Shown: positions 17,216-24,742 of the stretch, piece after piece
Position numbering within the stretch: position 1 is the stretch's first letter
Layout: each line of letters begins with the position of its first letter
Assembly (NCBI GenBank): GCA_965221105.1
Contig: OZ244871.1
Span: forward strand, 2,046,001-2,110,000
Length of the DNA: 64,000 nucleotides
Source: GM7GCV1 sp965221105
GTDB taxonomy: Bacteria; Pseudomonadota; Gammaproteobacteria; Pseudomonadales; GM7GCV1
Direction: 5' to 3'
Notes under the pieces: model-generated
The model's database searches: none
The model's input: only the letters and a program-made list of their open reading frames with translations
What the model was told of the DNA's origin: nothing
Made by a program: the position numbers and the translations under genes

Positions 17216-17793
17216 GTGATTCAATCTGATCCTGGTCGGAAGTCTGTGTCCGATGTGGTCGGCGGACCGGTGCTTTCTTTCACCAGCCTGGATGCCCGTT
17301 ATAATAGCGACCGCCGGACCGGGCGGAAAGCCGATGTACCCCAGCTTGCCGCATAGACCGGGAATCTGCAACTGAACCAGAGTCCTCCACATCTCCAGTG
17401 ATACAGCCCGACGACTGCTTTCCCAAACGCGCAACCCGCTGTCCTGTTGGGGGGTATCCGGTTCCACTGAGGTGGAGACTGGAGGACGGGCGGGGCACAG
17501 GTGTGGCGGATTGGCTGGCCCCGGTGTCATTATATGATATGCACGGCACGGCGGCACTATGGGCAAAAAGGGTAGGCACAATGCTGGCATGGGCTGCTCG
17601 CACGTCAGAGTTTGGTCGTTGCATGCTTCATTTCGGGGGTGCGAAAACCAGTGCTGGTGAATACGGTGACATTCAGGGCAGTGATGCATCACCTGTGTGC
17701 ACGGGAGCTCGTTGTCCTTCGGCTGCAGGCGCAGGCGATTGTGAGGCCGGCTTTGGGTGCGGATCAGGAAATCAGCCTGTATGAGAGGGATAC
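17216..17793. other. Divergent intergenic region between degS/algW and zapE
   Basis: No frame here is convincing as a gene. A perfect TATAAT is present at 17300-17305 on the plus strand with a weak CTTTCA 17 nt upstream, and the same bases read as TATTAT on the minus strand, suitable for degS. A possible start of zapE transcription was not identified. The low complexity of predicted peptides on both strands argues against a missed protein. Confidence 0.4.
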
Positions 17794-18879
17794 TTGGCAA
17801 CGCCGCTTGAACATTACCGGGTCGACCTGCAGCGTGCGGACTTTTCTGTTGATCCGGCCCAGCAGCGGGCAGTGGACAGGCTCGAAGCGCTTTACTGGCA
17901 GCTCGTCCAGCCTCGCAGACAGGGTGTGTGGAAAAGGCTGTTCGGTGGCGGGGTGGATTCGGTTCGTGGAATGTATCTATGGGGCGGTGTGGGTCGTGGA
18001 AAGACGTACCTGATGGATATTTTTTTTGATGCGCTGCCCTTTGAGCACAAGCTGCGCCTGCACTTTCACCGGTTTATGCGGCGAGTGCACGCTGATCTGG
18101 TTCTGTACAGGGGCGAAAAAAACCCCCTTGAAAAGGTGGCTGACGACATTGCTGCCCAGGCAAAAGTTCTTTGCTTTGACGAGTTCTATGTCACTGACAT
18201 TACCGATGCAATGATTCTCGCCAACATGCTGGAGGCACTGTTTGCTCGTGACGTTACACTGGTGACAACGTCCAATATTGTTCCTGACGAACTGTACCGG
18301 GATGGCTTGCAGCGCAGCCGTTTTTTACCGGCCATAGATTTGCTGAAGAGGCACACGGAGGTTTTTCATGTCGACGGTGGCATTGACTACAGGCTGCGGG
18401 CACTGGAGCGAGTTGAACTGTATCACTCGCCCTGGGATACTGAAGCCAGGCGAGTTATGGAGGAGAACTTCATCCGCCTGGTCGCCGACGATGAGGAAAT
18501 TGAGCGCGAAGGTACGTTGGAGATAGAAGGGCGGGCCATCGAGTATGTGGCTATCTGTGAAGATGTGGTCTGGTTTGATTTCTTTGCGATCTGTGATGGG
18601 CCGCGCAGCCAGAACGACTATATCGAGGTAGCCCGAGAATTCCACACGGTGCTGATCAGTAATGTTCCGGTCTTTGACGGACAGGATGATCTGGCCCGCC
18701 GTTTCGTTCACCTGGTGGACGAATTCTACGACCGCCGGGTCAATCTGGTTCTGGGGGCCAGTGTCGCCCTGGAAGCCCTCTATGCAGACGGCCGCCTCGG
18801 TTTTGAGTTCGAGCGAACCAGAAGCCGGTTGCTGGAGATGCAGTCCACAGCCTATCTGGGTGATGCCCACAGGGCCTGA
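17794..18879 (+). CDS. zapE: Cell-division ATPase ZapE (AFG1-like)
   Basis: P-loop ATPase that associates with the Z-ring during constriction. Walker A GGVGRGKT is at residues 64-71 and Walker B VLCFDEF about 60 residues later, with the sensor segment LVTTSNIVPDELY. At 361 residues it is full length. The start is TTG at 17794 after a GAGAGGGA ribosome binding site; no in-frame ATG gives a better N-terminus. It lies upstream of the rplM-rpsI region as in Pseudomonas, but here a dehydrogenase gene intervenes 12 nt downstream. Confidence 0.94.
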   Translation: MATPLEHYRVDLQRADFSVDPAQQRAVDRLEALYWQLVQPRRQGVWKRLFGGGVDSVRGMYLWGGVGRGKTYLMDIFFDALPFEHKLRLHFHRFMRRVHADLVLYRGEKNPLEKVADDIAAQAKVLCFDEFYVTDITDAMILANMLEALFARDVTLVTTSNIVPDELYRDGLQRSRFLPAIDLLKRHTEVFHVDGGIDYRLRALERVELYHSPWDTEARRVMEENFIRLVADDEEIEREGTLEIEGRAIEYVAICEDVVWFDFFAICDGPRSQNDYIEVAREFHTVLISNVPVFDGQDDLARRFVHLVDEFYDRRVNLVLGASVALEALYADGRLGFEFERTRSRLLEMQSTAYLGDAHRA

Positions 18880-18891
18880 AGGCAACACGCC

Positions 18892-20064
18892 ATGACCAGT
18901 CTCACATATGACCCGCGCTATCCGGGCATCGCCTATCTCAAAGAGCGCGCCCGGCGGCGCATGCCGCGATTTGCGTTTGACTACCTTGATGCCGGTATCG
19001 ACGGGGAGCAGGCCAAGGTGCGCAACAGGCGAGATTTTGACGCCATAGAACTGGTGCCGAGATATTTCAGATCTGTGAAGGACACGGTGCTGGGTGTTGA
19101 ACTATTTGGTCAGCACTACGATATGGCGTTTGGGGTGTCACCCGTCGGGCTGGGCAACATGCTCTGGCCAGGTGCCGAGTCTGCTCTGGCCCGTGCCGCC
19201 CAGAAGGCCAGGATTCCCTATGTGCTCAGCACCTACAGTACGACCGAGCTGGAAACCATTGCCCAACTGGCTCCCGATACCTGCTGGTTTCAGCTGTACG
19301 TTCCCCAGGACAGAGCCGTGATGGCTGACCTGATTCAGCGTGCGCGGGCAGCGGGTTTTCGGGTGTTGGTTGTGACTCTTGATATTCCCGTTGGAGCCAA
19401 GCGCAACAGGGAACTCCGCAATGGGCTCAAACTGCCGTTCAGCCTGACACCATCGATGCTCTGGCAGGGCATGATTCACCCGGCCTGGGCGTTGCAGACA
19501 GGTGCCATGGGTCTACCCGATTTTGTCAATATCCGGCGCTATGGGGCGGATTCCAATAGAGGTCTGAGCGAGTTTATAACCAGCTTTGCCTGCCACGGTA
19601 TCAGCATGGAACGCCTCGAGGAGATTCGCAGTCTGTGGGACGGCCCACTGGTGCTCAAGGGGATTCAGGACTCGGCGGACTTCATCAGGGCAGTCGAGCT
19701 CGGGGCTGACGGTGTTATTGTTTCCAACCATGGGGGTCGGCAGATTGATGCAGCCCCCAGCTCGATTGTCACCCTGCGAGCCCTGCCCGAGCAGCTTCAC
19801 GAAAAGCTTACCCTGATGCTGGATTCGGGTGTTCGCTCCGGACTGGATGTGATCCGGGCACGGGCACTGGGTGCACAGGCCTGTTTCTCGGGGCGTTCAT
19901 TTTTCTATGGCGTGGGCGCCCTCGGGTTGCGGGGAGCGGATCAGGTTGTGGGGATATTCGCAGACGAAATCAGTCGTTCACTGAAACAGCTCGGTTGCGA
20001 TTCCTTTGCCGGGATGGACGCATCCTGGCTGCGCGCTCCAGCGCAGATGGCCGGAAAATCCTGA
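18892..20064 (+). CDS. FMN-dependent alpha-hydroxy-acid dehydrogenase (LldD-type)
   Basis: A 390-residue member of the FMN-dependent alpha-hydroxy-acid oxidase/dehydrogenase family, which includes L-lactate dehydrogenase LldD, glycolate oxidase and mandelate dehydrogenase. The FMN/catalytic signature SNHGGRQID supplies the active-site His and Arg; the N-terminal Tyr region (FAFDYLDAG), QLYVPQD and the LDSGVRSGLDVI phosphate loop are in place. The substrate cannot be fixed by inspection; lactate is the most likely. It starts 12 nt after zapE, so it is probably co-transcribed with it, and it is not part of the ancestral zapE-rplM neighbourhood. Confidence 0.88.
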   Translation: MTSLTYDPRYPGIAYLKERARRRMPRFAFDYLDAGIDGEQAKVRNRRDFDAIELVPRYFRSVKDTVLGVELFGQHYDMAFGVSPVGLGNMLWPGAESALARAAQKARIPYVLSTYSTTELETIAQLAPDTCWFQLYVPQDRAVMADLIQRARAAGFRVLVVTLDIPVGAKRNRELRNGLKLPFSLTPSMLWQGMIHPAWALQTGAMGLPDFVNIRRYGADSNRGLSEFITSFACHGISMERLEEIRSLWDGPLVLKGIQDSADFIRAVELGADGVIVSNHGGRQIDAAPSSIVTLRALPEQLHEKLTLMLDSGVRSGLDVIRARALGAQACFSGRSFFYGVGALGLRGADQVVGIFADEISRSLKQLGCDSFAGMDASWLRAPAQMAGKS

Positions 20065-20378
20065 ACCTCGCGTTGTTCAGAGACCTTCGTCCTGTGCTGG
20101 ATGGATGAACCCAGCACCGCATCACTGGCGCCCTGGGTGCTGAGGGGCGGCGTGACGGTGGAAGGGGATTTCGTGTATACAGAATCTAAGGTGAAACCGG
20201 TGCAGCGGTGTTCTTTTGGTTGCACTTGGCCGGAAAGCTCACTAGAATCGCGCCTCTTTTTTTGGGGTCGACCGCGAGCCGGTCAAGGTCTCCTGTGTCC
20301 GGCGGATGGTGTGGGCAGGAATTTGGTGATGCGGGAGAGCACTGCGCGATTTTTGAATGGGATGCCCAGGTGGAGAAC
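20065..20378 (+). other. Leader region of rplM-rpsI
   Basis: Non-coding stretch between the dehydrogenase and rplM. It holds the strong promoter described separately and about 125 nt of untranslated leader. No gene is seen in the rest. Confidence 0.5.
20220..20248 (+). promoter_or_regulatory. Strong sigma-70 promoter of rplM-rpsI
   Basis: TTGCAC and TAGAAT are spaced by exactly 17 nt, with the transcription start expected near 20255 and a 125-nt leader before rplM. It is placed just downstream of lldD, as required for a ribosomal protein operon that must be expressed independently of it. Confidence 0.7.
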
Positions 20379-20807
20379 ATGAAGACTGTGAGTGCCAATC
20401 CGGCGACTGTGCAGCGCGACTGGTATGTTGTGGATGCAGCAGATAAAACTCTGGGGCGTCTGTCGAGTGGAATTGCCAGCCGTCTGCGCGGGAAACACAA
20501 GCCGGAATATACGCCCCATGTCGATACCGGCGATTACATTGTGGTGATCAATGCCGGCAAGGTTCGGGTCACTGGCAACAAGGCCGGTGGCAAGATGTAC
20601 TATCGGCACAGCGGGTTCCCAGGTGGTGTGAAGTCTGCCAGTTTTGAGAAGCTTGTTGCTGAGCATCCGGAGCGTCCCATTCGTATGGCCGTGAAGGGCA
20701 TGTTGCCGCGCGGACCGCTCGGGCGCGCTCTGTTGAGAAAGCTGAAAGTCTACGGTGGCAGTGAGCATCCCCATGCTGCACAGCAGCCGCAGGTACTGGA
20801 TTTGTAG
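20379..20807 (+). CDS. rplM: 50S ribosomal protein L13
   Basis: L13, 142 residues, an early-assembling 50S protein. Start MKTVSANPATVQRDW and the signature MLPRGPLGRALLRKLKVYGG are characteristic. The ATG at 20379 is preceded by GGTGGAG. It forms the standard two-gene operon with rpsI, 26 nt downstream. Confidence 0.99.
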   Translation: MKTVSANPATVQRDWYVVDAADKTLGRLSSGIASRLRGKHKPEYTPHVDTGDYIVVINAGKVRVTGNKAGGKMYYRHSGFPGGVKSASFEKLVAEHPERPIRMAVKGMLPRGPLGRALLRKLKVYGGSEHPHAAQQPQVLDL

Positions 20808-20833
20808 GGGGGCACAGATGGATGGGGCACAGA

Positions 20834-21223
20834 ATGAGTGAGACCTATTACGGAACCGGGCGTCGCAAGACATCCACGGCACGTGTTTTTCTCAGTTCCG
20901 GTTCTGGACAGATTAGGATTAATGGCCGCAGCCTAGATGATTATTTTGGCCGCGAGGTTGCACGGATGATTGTGCGTCAGGCATTTGAGGTGGCCGGTGT
21001 ACCAGAACAATTTGATGTCAGGGCGACCGTGAAAGGGGGAGGGAGCTTCGGTCAGGCTGGTGCACTGCGTCACGGAATTACCCGGGCGCTGATAGAGTCC
21101 AATGAAGAGCTGCGTCGACCACTGCGTGATGCGGGCTATGTAACCCGTGACGCACGTGAGGTTGAGCGCAAGAAAGTCGGCTTGCACAAGGCGCGCAAGC
21201 GTCCCCAATTCTCGAAACGTTAA
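20834..21223 (+). CDS. rpsI: 30S ribosomal protein S9
   Basis: S9, 129 residues, whose basic C-terminal tail reaches the P-site tRNA. The N-terminus YYGTGRRKTSTARVFL, the GGGSFGQAGALRHGITRAL core and the ending RKRPQFSKR are diagnostic. The ATG at 20834 is preferred over an upstream in-frame codon at 20822 because it begins the conserved protein. Confidence 0.99.
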   Translation: MSETYYGTGRRKTSTARVFLSSGSGQIRINGRSLDDYFGREVARMIVRQAFEVAGVPEQFDVRATVKGGGSFGQAGALRHGITRALIESNEELRRPLRDAGYVTRDAREVERKKVGLHKARKRPQFSKR

Positions 21224-21570
21224 GGTGCGCCCTCTCGTCGCACGTATCTCAATATGCAGTGTGCTTCCGTGGTTGACGAGTTCCTCTGCGTAAGGGAAAA
21301 GGCTTGCGCCGATTACTCCTGATATAGTGCCCAACGCTCCTTCGTGCAGCGAGACAGACTTTGGGGAAAGAGAATTCAGAGGTCTCGGTGAGAGATCTTC
21401 CAAACACCTCTGATTCATAGGTCATCGCAGGCACGGGTAAAGCGTGCCCCCTCGCCGCGCACCATACTAAACAGACGCTTGGCTCAGCCCGCCGAGCTGG
21501 TGTGTGTGTTTCCTGATGTCACATTCGTAGCCTGGCGGCCTCTCGCTCGAGAACGCAGAAAGACTTGAAG

Positions 21571-21589
21571 AATAATTATAAATAATAAT
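21571..21589. promoter_or_regulatory. Candidate Fur box
   Basis: AATAATTATAAATAATAAT matches the 19-bp Fur consensus at 12 of 19 positions by my count and abuts the -35 of the receptor promoter, a typical position for iron-dependent repression of a siderophore receptor. AT-richness makes chance matches easier, so this is a candidate only. Confidence 0.4.
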
Positions 21590-21617
21590 TGTTTTTATTT
21601 GCTTTAGCATTTAAAAT
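21589..21617 (+). promoter_or_regulatory. Putative promoter of the TonB-dependent receptor
   Basis: TTGTTT, 17 nt, TAAAAT, leaving about 30 nt of leader before the ATG. The -35 overlaps the end of the Fur-like site, so repressor binding would block RNA polymerase. Confidence 0.45.
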
Positions 21618-21653
21618 ATCCCGCACAAATACACTGATCAGGGACCTCACTCC

Positions 21654-23762
21654 ATGTTTCGAATCAAAACCTTGCTGGGATCGGCAGTGCTTGCCTCAGC
21701 CCTTTCAACGACCCATGCACTCGCGCAGCGCGACCAGGTCGAGGAAGTAATCGTTTATGGAAAGTACCTTTCCAGCAATATACTCAACTCAATTAAAACG
21801 CCCACGCCGATACTTGATGTGCCTCAGAGCCTTTCGATTGTCACCGCCGAGCAGATTGCCAGACGTGGCTTTACGGGAGTCAGCGAAATTATCAACTATA
21901 CGGCCGGTGTCAGCACCTCCCAGGGCGAGGGTCATCGAGACGCGGTCGTGTTTCGCGGTGTGCGCTCAACAGCCGACTTCTTTGTCGATAGCATGCGTGA
22001 TGACGTGCAGTATTATCGCCCCCTGTACAATCTGGAGCAGGTAGAGATTCTGCGTGGCCCCAACGCGCTCCTGTTCGGCCGCGGTGGCACCGGTGGCGTG
22101 CTGAATCGGGTTACCAAGAAAGCCCTGCTCGGTGAGGATTTCGCCACCTACCAGGCGGGTGTCGACTCCTTCGGTGAGTTCGGAATCCAGATCGATAGCA
22201 ATACTGCAGTGAGCGAGACTTCGGCTGTGCGCATCAATGCATTGTACGAAGGCTTGAGTAACCATCGCGATTTCTATGATGGTGACAGGGTTGGCATCAA
22301 CCCAACTATTACATACGAACTGAATCCGGGCACGACACTTGAGGTGTTCTATGAATACGTTGATCACGAACGATTTGTTGATCGTGGCATTCCAACCGGG
22401 TCCGACGGGCGCCCTGTTGAGGCTTTCGAGAAAATACTGTTTGCTGATCCTGATCTCAACACAACCCGGCTTGAGGCTCATGTGCTCCGTGCAGCGCTGC
22501 AACACAGGTTTGCGGAAGGGCTGAAAGGTCATTTCAGCGCGTTGTATGGTGAGTACGACAAGCTGTATCAAAACTTGTACGCATCGGGTTATGACCAGGC
22601 GAAAACGCCGGGTGTCGTAACACTGGATGGTTACGTGGATGCTACCCGGCGAGACAACCTGATTGTGTCGGCCAACCTGATCGGGGAATTCAGTTCCGGG
22701 CGCATTGGCCACACCCTTATCGCAGGTGCTGAGTTTATTGACACATCGTCCAATCAGGATCGGTTTAATTCATTCTGGAACACGACATCCGACGATAACG
22801 AGATCTTTGCGGTCGCCCGTCCGCTCAGTCTGAGTGGCGGGATTGGAGTCAATGCATCCGGCATGATGACAACCAACAGCTTTGCGTCGGATATCAATGA
22901 CGACACGCGGGTCAATATTGACGTCCTTTCTCTCTATGTTCAGGATGAGATTGAGCTGTCAGAACATCTTGATGTGATTCTGGGTGCCCGTTTTGACAGC
23001 TTCGATATCGATGTCTTGAATGTCCTGGCCGATGAGACGCGACATCGGAAGGATGAGGAAGTGTCTCCCCGCGCCGGTCTGGTGTACAAACCCCGGGAAA
23101 ATATTTCGCTGTACGCAAGCTACAGCGAATCCTTCCTGCCGCGCAGTGGAGAACAGTACGCGAACATCAATGGCGATAATAACCGGCTCGATCCGAATAC
23201 CTTCACCAATCTTGAGATTGGCGTGAAGTGGGACTTTGCGCAGGGACTGAGTCTGACTGCAGCCGTCTTTGAGATCGAACAAAGCTCTCCCCAGGTTGCC
23301 GATAATGATCCGTCAACGCTGGATGTCATCGACTCGCAGGTCGATGGTTTCGAAGTGCAGCTTCAGGGCCATCTGACCGACCGGTGGCATCTGTCAGCCG
23401 GATACAGCAGCCTTGATGGTGAGCAGGTCACTCGCTCGGGTCCGACCGGGTTGCGACCACGCGAGTTGCCTGAGAACATGTTTTCGCTTTGGACTACCTG
23501 CCAGGTCACGGCCCAGTTTGGCCTCGGTGCCGGGCTGATCTATCAGGACGAAAGTTTTATCAACAACAGTAACAGTGCGGTTTTGCCGAGCTATACGCGT
23601 ATTGATGTCGCTGCCTACTACGATGTGTCCGACAGGCTTCGCCTTCAGCTCAACGTAGAAAACCTGAATGATGAACTCTACTTCCCCAATGCTCACAGCA
23701 CACATCAGGCAACTGTTGGCGCGCCCCTGAATGCGCGCATCACAATCAGTGGGCGGTTCTAG
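21654..23762 (+). CDS. TonB-dependent siderophore receptor
   Basis: Outer-membrane TonB-dependent receptor of 702 residues. A signal peptide (cleavage after about residue 24, HALAQ) is followed by a TonB-box-like segment (VEEVIVYG), a plug domain (about 50-160; PQSLSIVTAEQI, NVxxxRGxR-like VVFRGVRSTADFFVD, and EILRGPNALLFGRGGTGGVLN) and a beta-barrel ending in the terminal phenylalanine (ISGRF). The plug resembles ferrichrome/catecholate siderophore receptors. The ligand cannot be set by inspection. The Fur-like site upstream supports iron uptake. It stands alone, without ABC-transporter or biosynthesis genes. Confidence 0.92.
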   Translation: MFRIKTLLGSAVLASALSTTHALAQRDQVEEVIVYGKYLSSNILNSIKTPTPILDVPQSLSIVTAEQIARRGFTGVSEIINYTAGVSTSQGEGHRDAVVFRGVRSTADFFVDSMRDDVQYYRPLYNLEQVEILRGPNALLFGRGGTGGVLNRVTKKALLGEDFATYQAGVDSFGEFGIQIDSNTAVSETSAVRINALYEGLSNHRDFYDGDRVGINPTITYELNPGTTLEVFYEYVDHERFVDRGIPTGSDGRPVEAFEKILFADPDLNTTRLEAHVLRAALQHRFAEGLKGHFSALYGEYDKLYQNLYASGYDQAKTPGVVTLDGYVDATRRDNLIVSANLIGEFSSGRIGHTLIAGAEFIDTSSNQDRFNSFWNTTSDDNEIFAVARPLSLSGGIGVNASGMMTTNSFASDINDDTRVNIDVLSLYVQDEIELSEHLDVILGARFDSFDIDVLNVLADETRHRKDEEVSPRAGLVYKPRENISLYASYSESFLPRSGEQYANINGDNNRLDPNTFTNLEIGVKWDFAQGLSLTAAVFEIEQSSPQVADNDPSTLDVIDSQVDGFEVQLQGHLTDRWHLSAGYSSLDGEQVTRSGPTGLRPRELPENMFSLWTTCQVTAQFGLGAGLIYQDESFINNSNSAVLPSYTRIDVAAYYDVSDRLRLQLNVENLNDELYFPNAHSTHQATVGAPLNARITISGRF

Positions 23763-23889
23763 CACAGTACTTCTCACCACCAGTTCAGGAGAGTGCGGAT
23801 GGCTTTCCTTCAAGCACTCCCTGCTCCCTGGTGCCATTGTGGCCATATATCAGGGTACCGAGCCAGTCTGAGCGGCAGAAGATCGGGTT

Positions 23890-23919
23890 GACCATGTCTG
23901 CCGGACGGCAGACATGGTC
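23890..23919. terminator. 13-bp perfect inverted repeat, probable terminator
   Basis: GACCATGTCTGCC and its exact complement are separated by the loop GGAC, 128 nt downstream of the receptor stop. Stem strength is that of an intrinsic terminator, though the following bases (CCATCTCAATTT) are only modestly T-rich. Confidence 0.5.
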
Positions 23920-24002
23920 CCATCTCAATTTATTCGACTCTGTAAGCAGTTGATTCTAATTATTTTTTTTGGATATCAGACTGCCTTCGCCTCAACAGTT
24001 CC

Positions 24003-24031
24003 TTGCTTAAAATTGCGTAATTGAATACAAT
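24003..24031 (+). promoter_or_regulatory. Putative promoter of petA-petBC
   Basis: TTGCTT, 17 nt, TACAAT, about 105 nt before the petA ATG. The -10 is good, the -35 matches at three positions. Confidence 0.45.
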
Positions 24032-24136
24032 CTCGCGGTTTTGTATCACCGAAATGTCCACCGGAACATGCCGGTCTCTGAGTGTCCGTTCAATCGTCCA
24101 GGTCGGCATTTCAGCAACCTTTCCGCGGAGATATAC

Positions 24137-24742
24137 ATGAGTCAAGACGGCGTGAATCAGGGCCGCCGCAACTTTCTTACGGGTGCAACCTGCGTAGTGG
24201 GTGCAGCTGGTGTTGCAGGCGCGGCAGTGCCTTTTGTCAAGTCCTGGGTGCCCAGTGCACGGGCCCGCGCCGCCGGTGCACCCGTTCGTGCCAATATCAG
24301 CAAGATTGAGCCGGGCCAGATGATTACTGTCGAGTGGCGTGGAAAACCTGTCTACATCCTCCGTCGGACGCCGGAAGTACTGGCACAACTTGCGGCTGAG
24401 GTTCGTGACCTTGTGGCAGATCCGGATTCGGAAGAGGACATTCGCCCGGAGTATGTGACCGGCGACGCCCGCGCTATTGAGGGCCACGAGGAATATCTGG
24501 TGATGGTCGGTCTCTGCACCCATTTGGGGTGCGCCCCCAAGTACCGACCTGATGTCGGTGCTCAGGATCTGGGCGGCGAAGAGTGGCTTGGCGGTTTTTT
24601 CTGCCCCTGTCATGGTTCCAAGTTTGACCTTGCTGGCCGTGTCTACAAAAGTGTCCCGGCACCAACGAATCTCGAAATCCCACCCTACCGGTATGAGTCC
24701 GACTCGGTCATCGTCATCGGTGAAGATCAGGAGACCGCATGA
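24137..24742 (+). CDS. petA: Ubiquinol-cytochrome c reductase Rieske iron-sulfur subunit
   Basis: Rieske protein of the bc1 complex, carrying electrons from ubiquinol to cytochrome c1. The 201 residues start with a Tat-type region (GRRNFLT) and membrane anchor (about 17-40). The [2Fe-2S] ligands are in CTHLGC and CPCHGS, with the disulfide cysteines in place. The ATG follows a GCGGAG ribosome binding site. Its stop overlaps the start of the cytochrome b-c1 gene as ATGA. Confidence 0.97.
   Translation: MSQDGVNQGRRNFLTGATCVVGAAGVAGAAVPFVKSWVPSARARAAGAPVRANISKIEPGQMITVEWRGKPVYILRRTPEVLAQLAAEVRDLVADPDSEEDIRPEYVTGDARAIEGHEEYLVMVGLCTHLGCAPKYRPDVGAQDLGGEEWLGGFFCPCHGSKFDLAGRVYKSVPAPTNLEIPPYRYESDSVIVIGEDQETA

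Larger units (their letters stand above)
21224..21653 (+). other. Intergenic region between rpsI and the TonB receptor
   Basis: No gene is seen. A weak 7-bp stem CAGAGGT/ACCTCTG (21377-21412) and GGCACG/CGTGCC further down may serve transcription termination of rplM-rpsI, but neither has a good T-tract. The last 90 nt are markedly AT-rich and hold a Fur-like site and promoter. In Pseudomonas rpsI is followed directly by petA, so this and the receptor gene are an insertion. Confidence 0.45.
23763..24136 (+). other. Intergenic region between TonB receptor and petA
   Basis: No gene is seen. It contains a long perfect hairpin (23890-23919), an AT-rich section with a T8 run near 23960, and the petA promoter, all described separately. 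Confidence 0.5.

Noticed and set aside
17280..17784. Open frames on both strands between degS/algW and zapE
   Set aside because: Low-complexity predicted peptides, no ribosome binding sites and no recognisable family.
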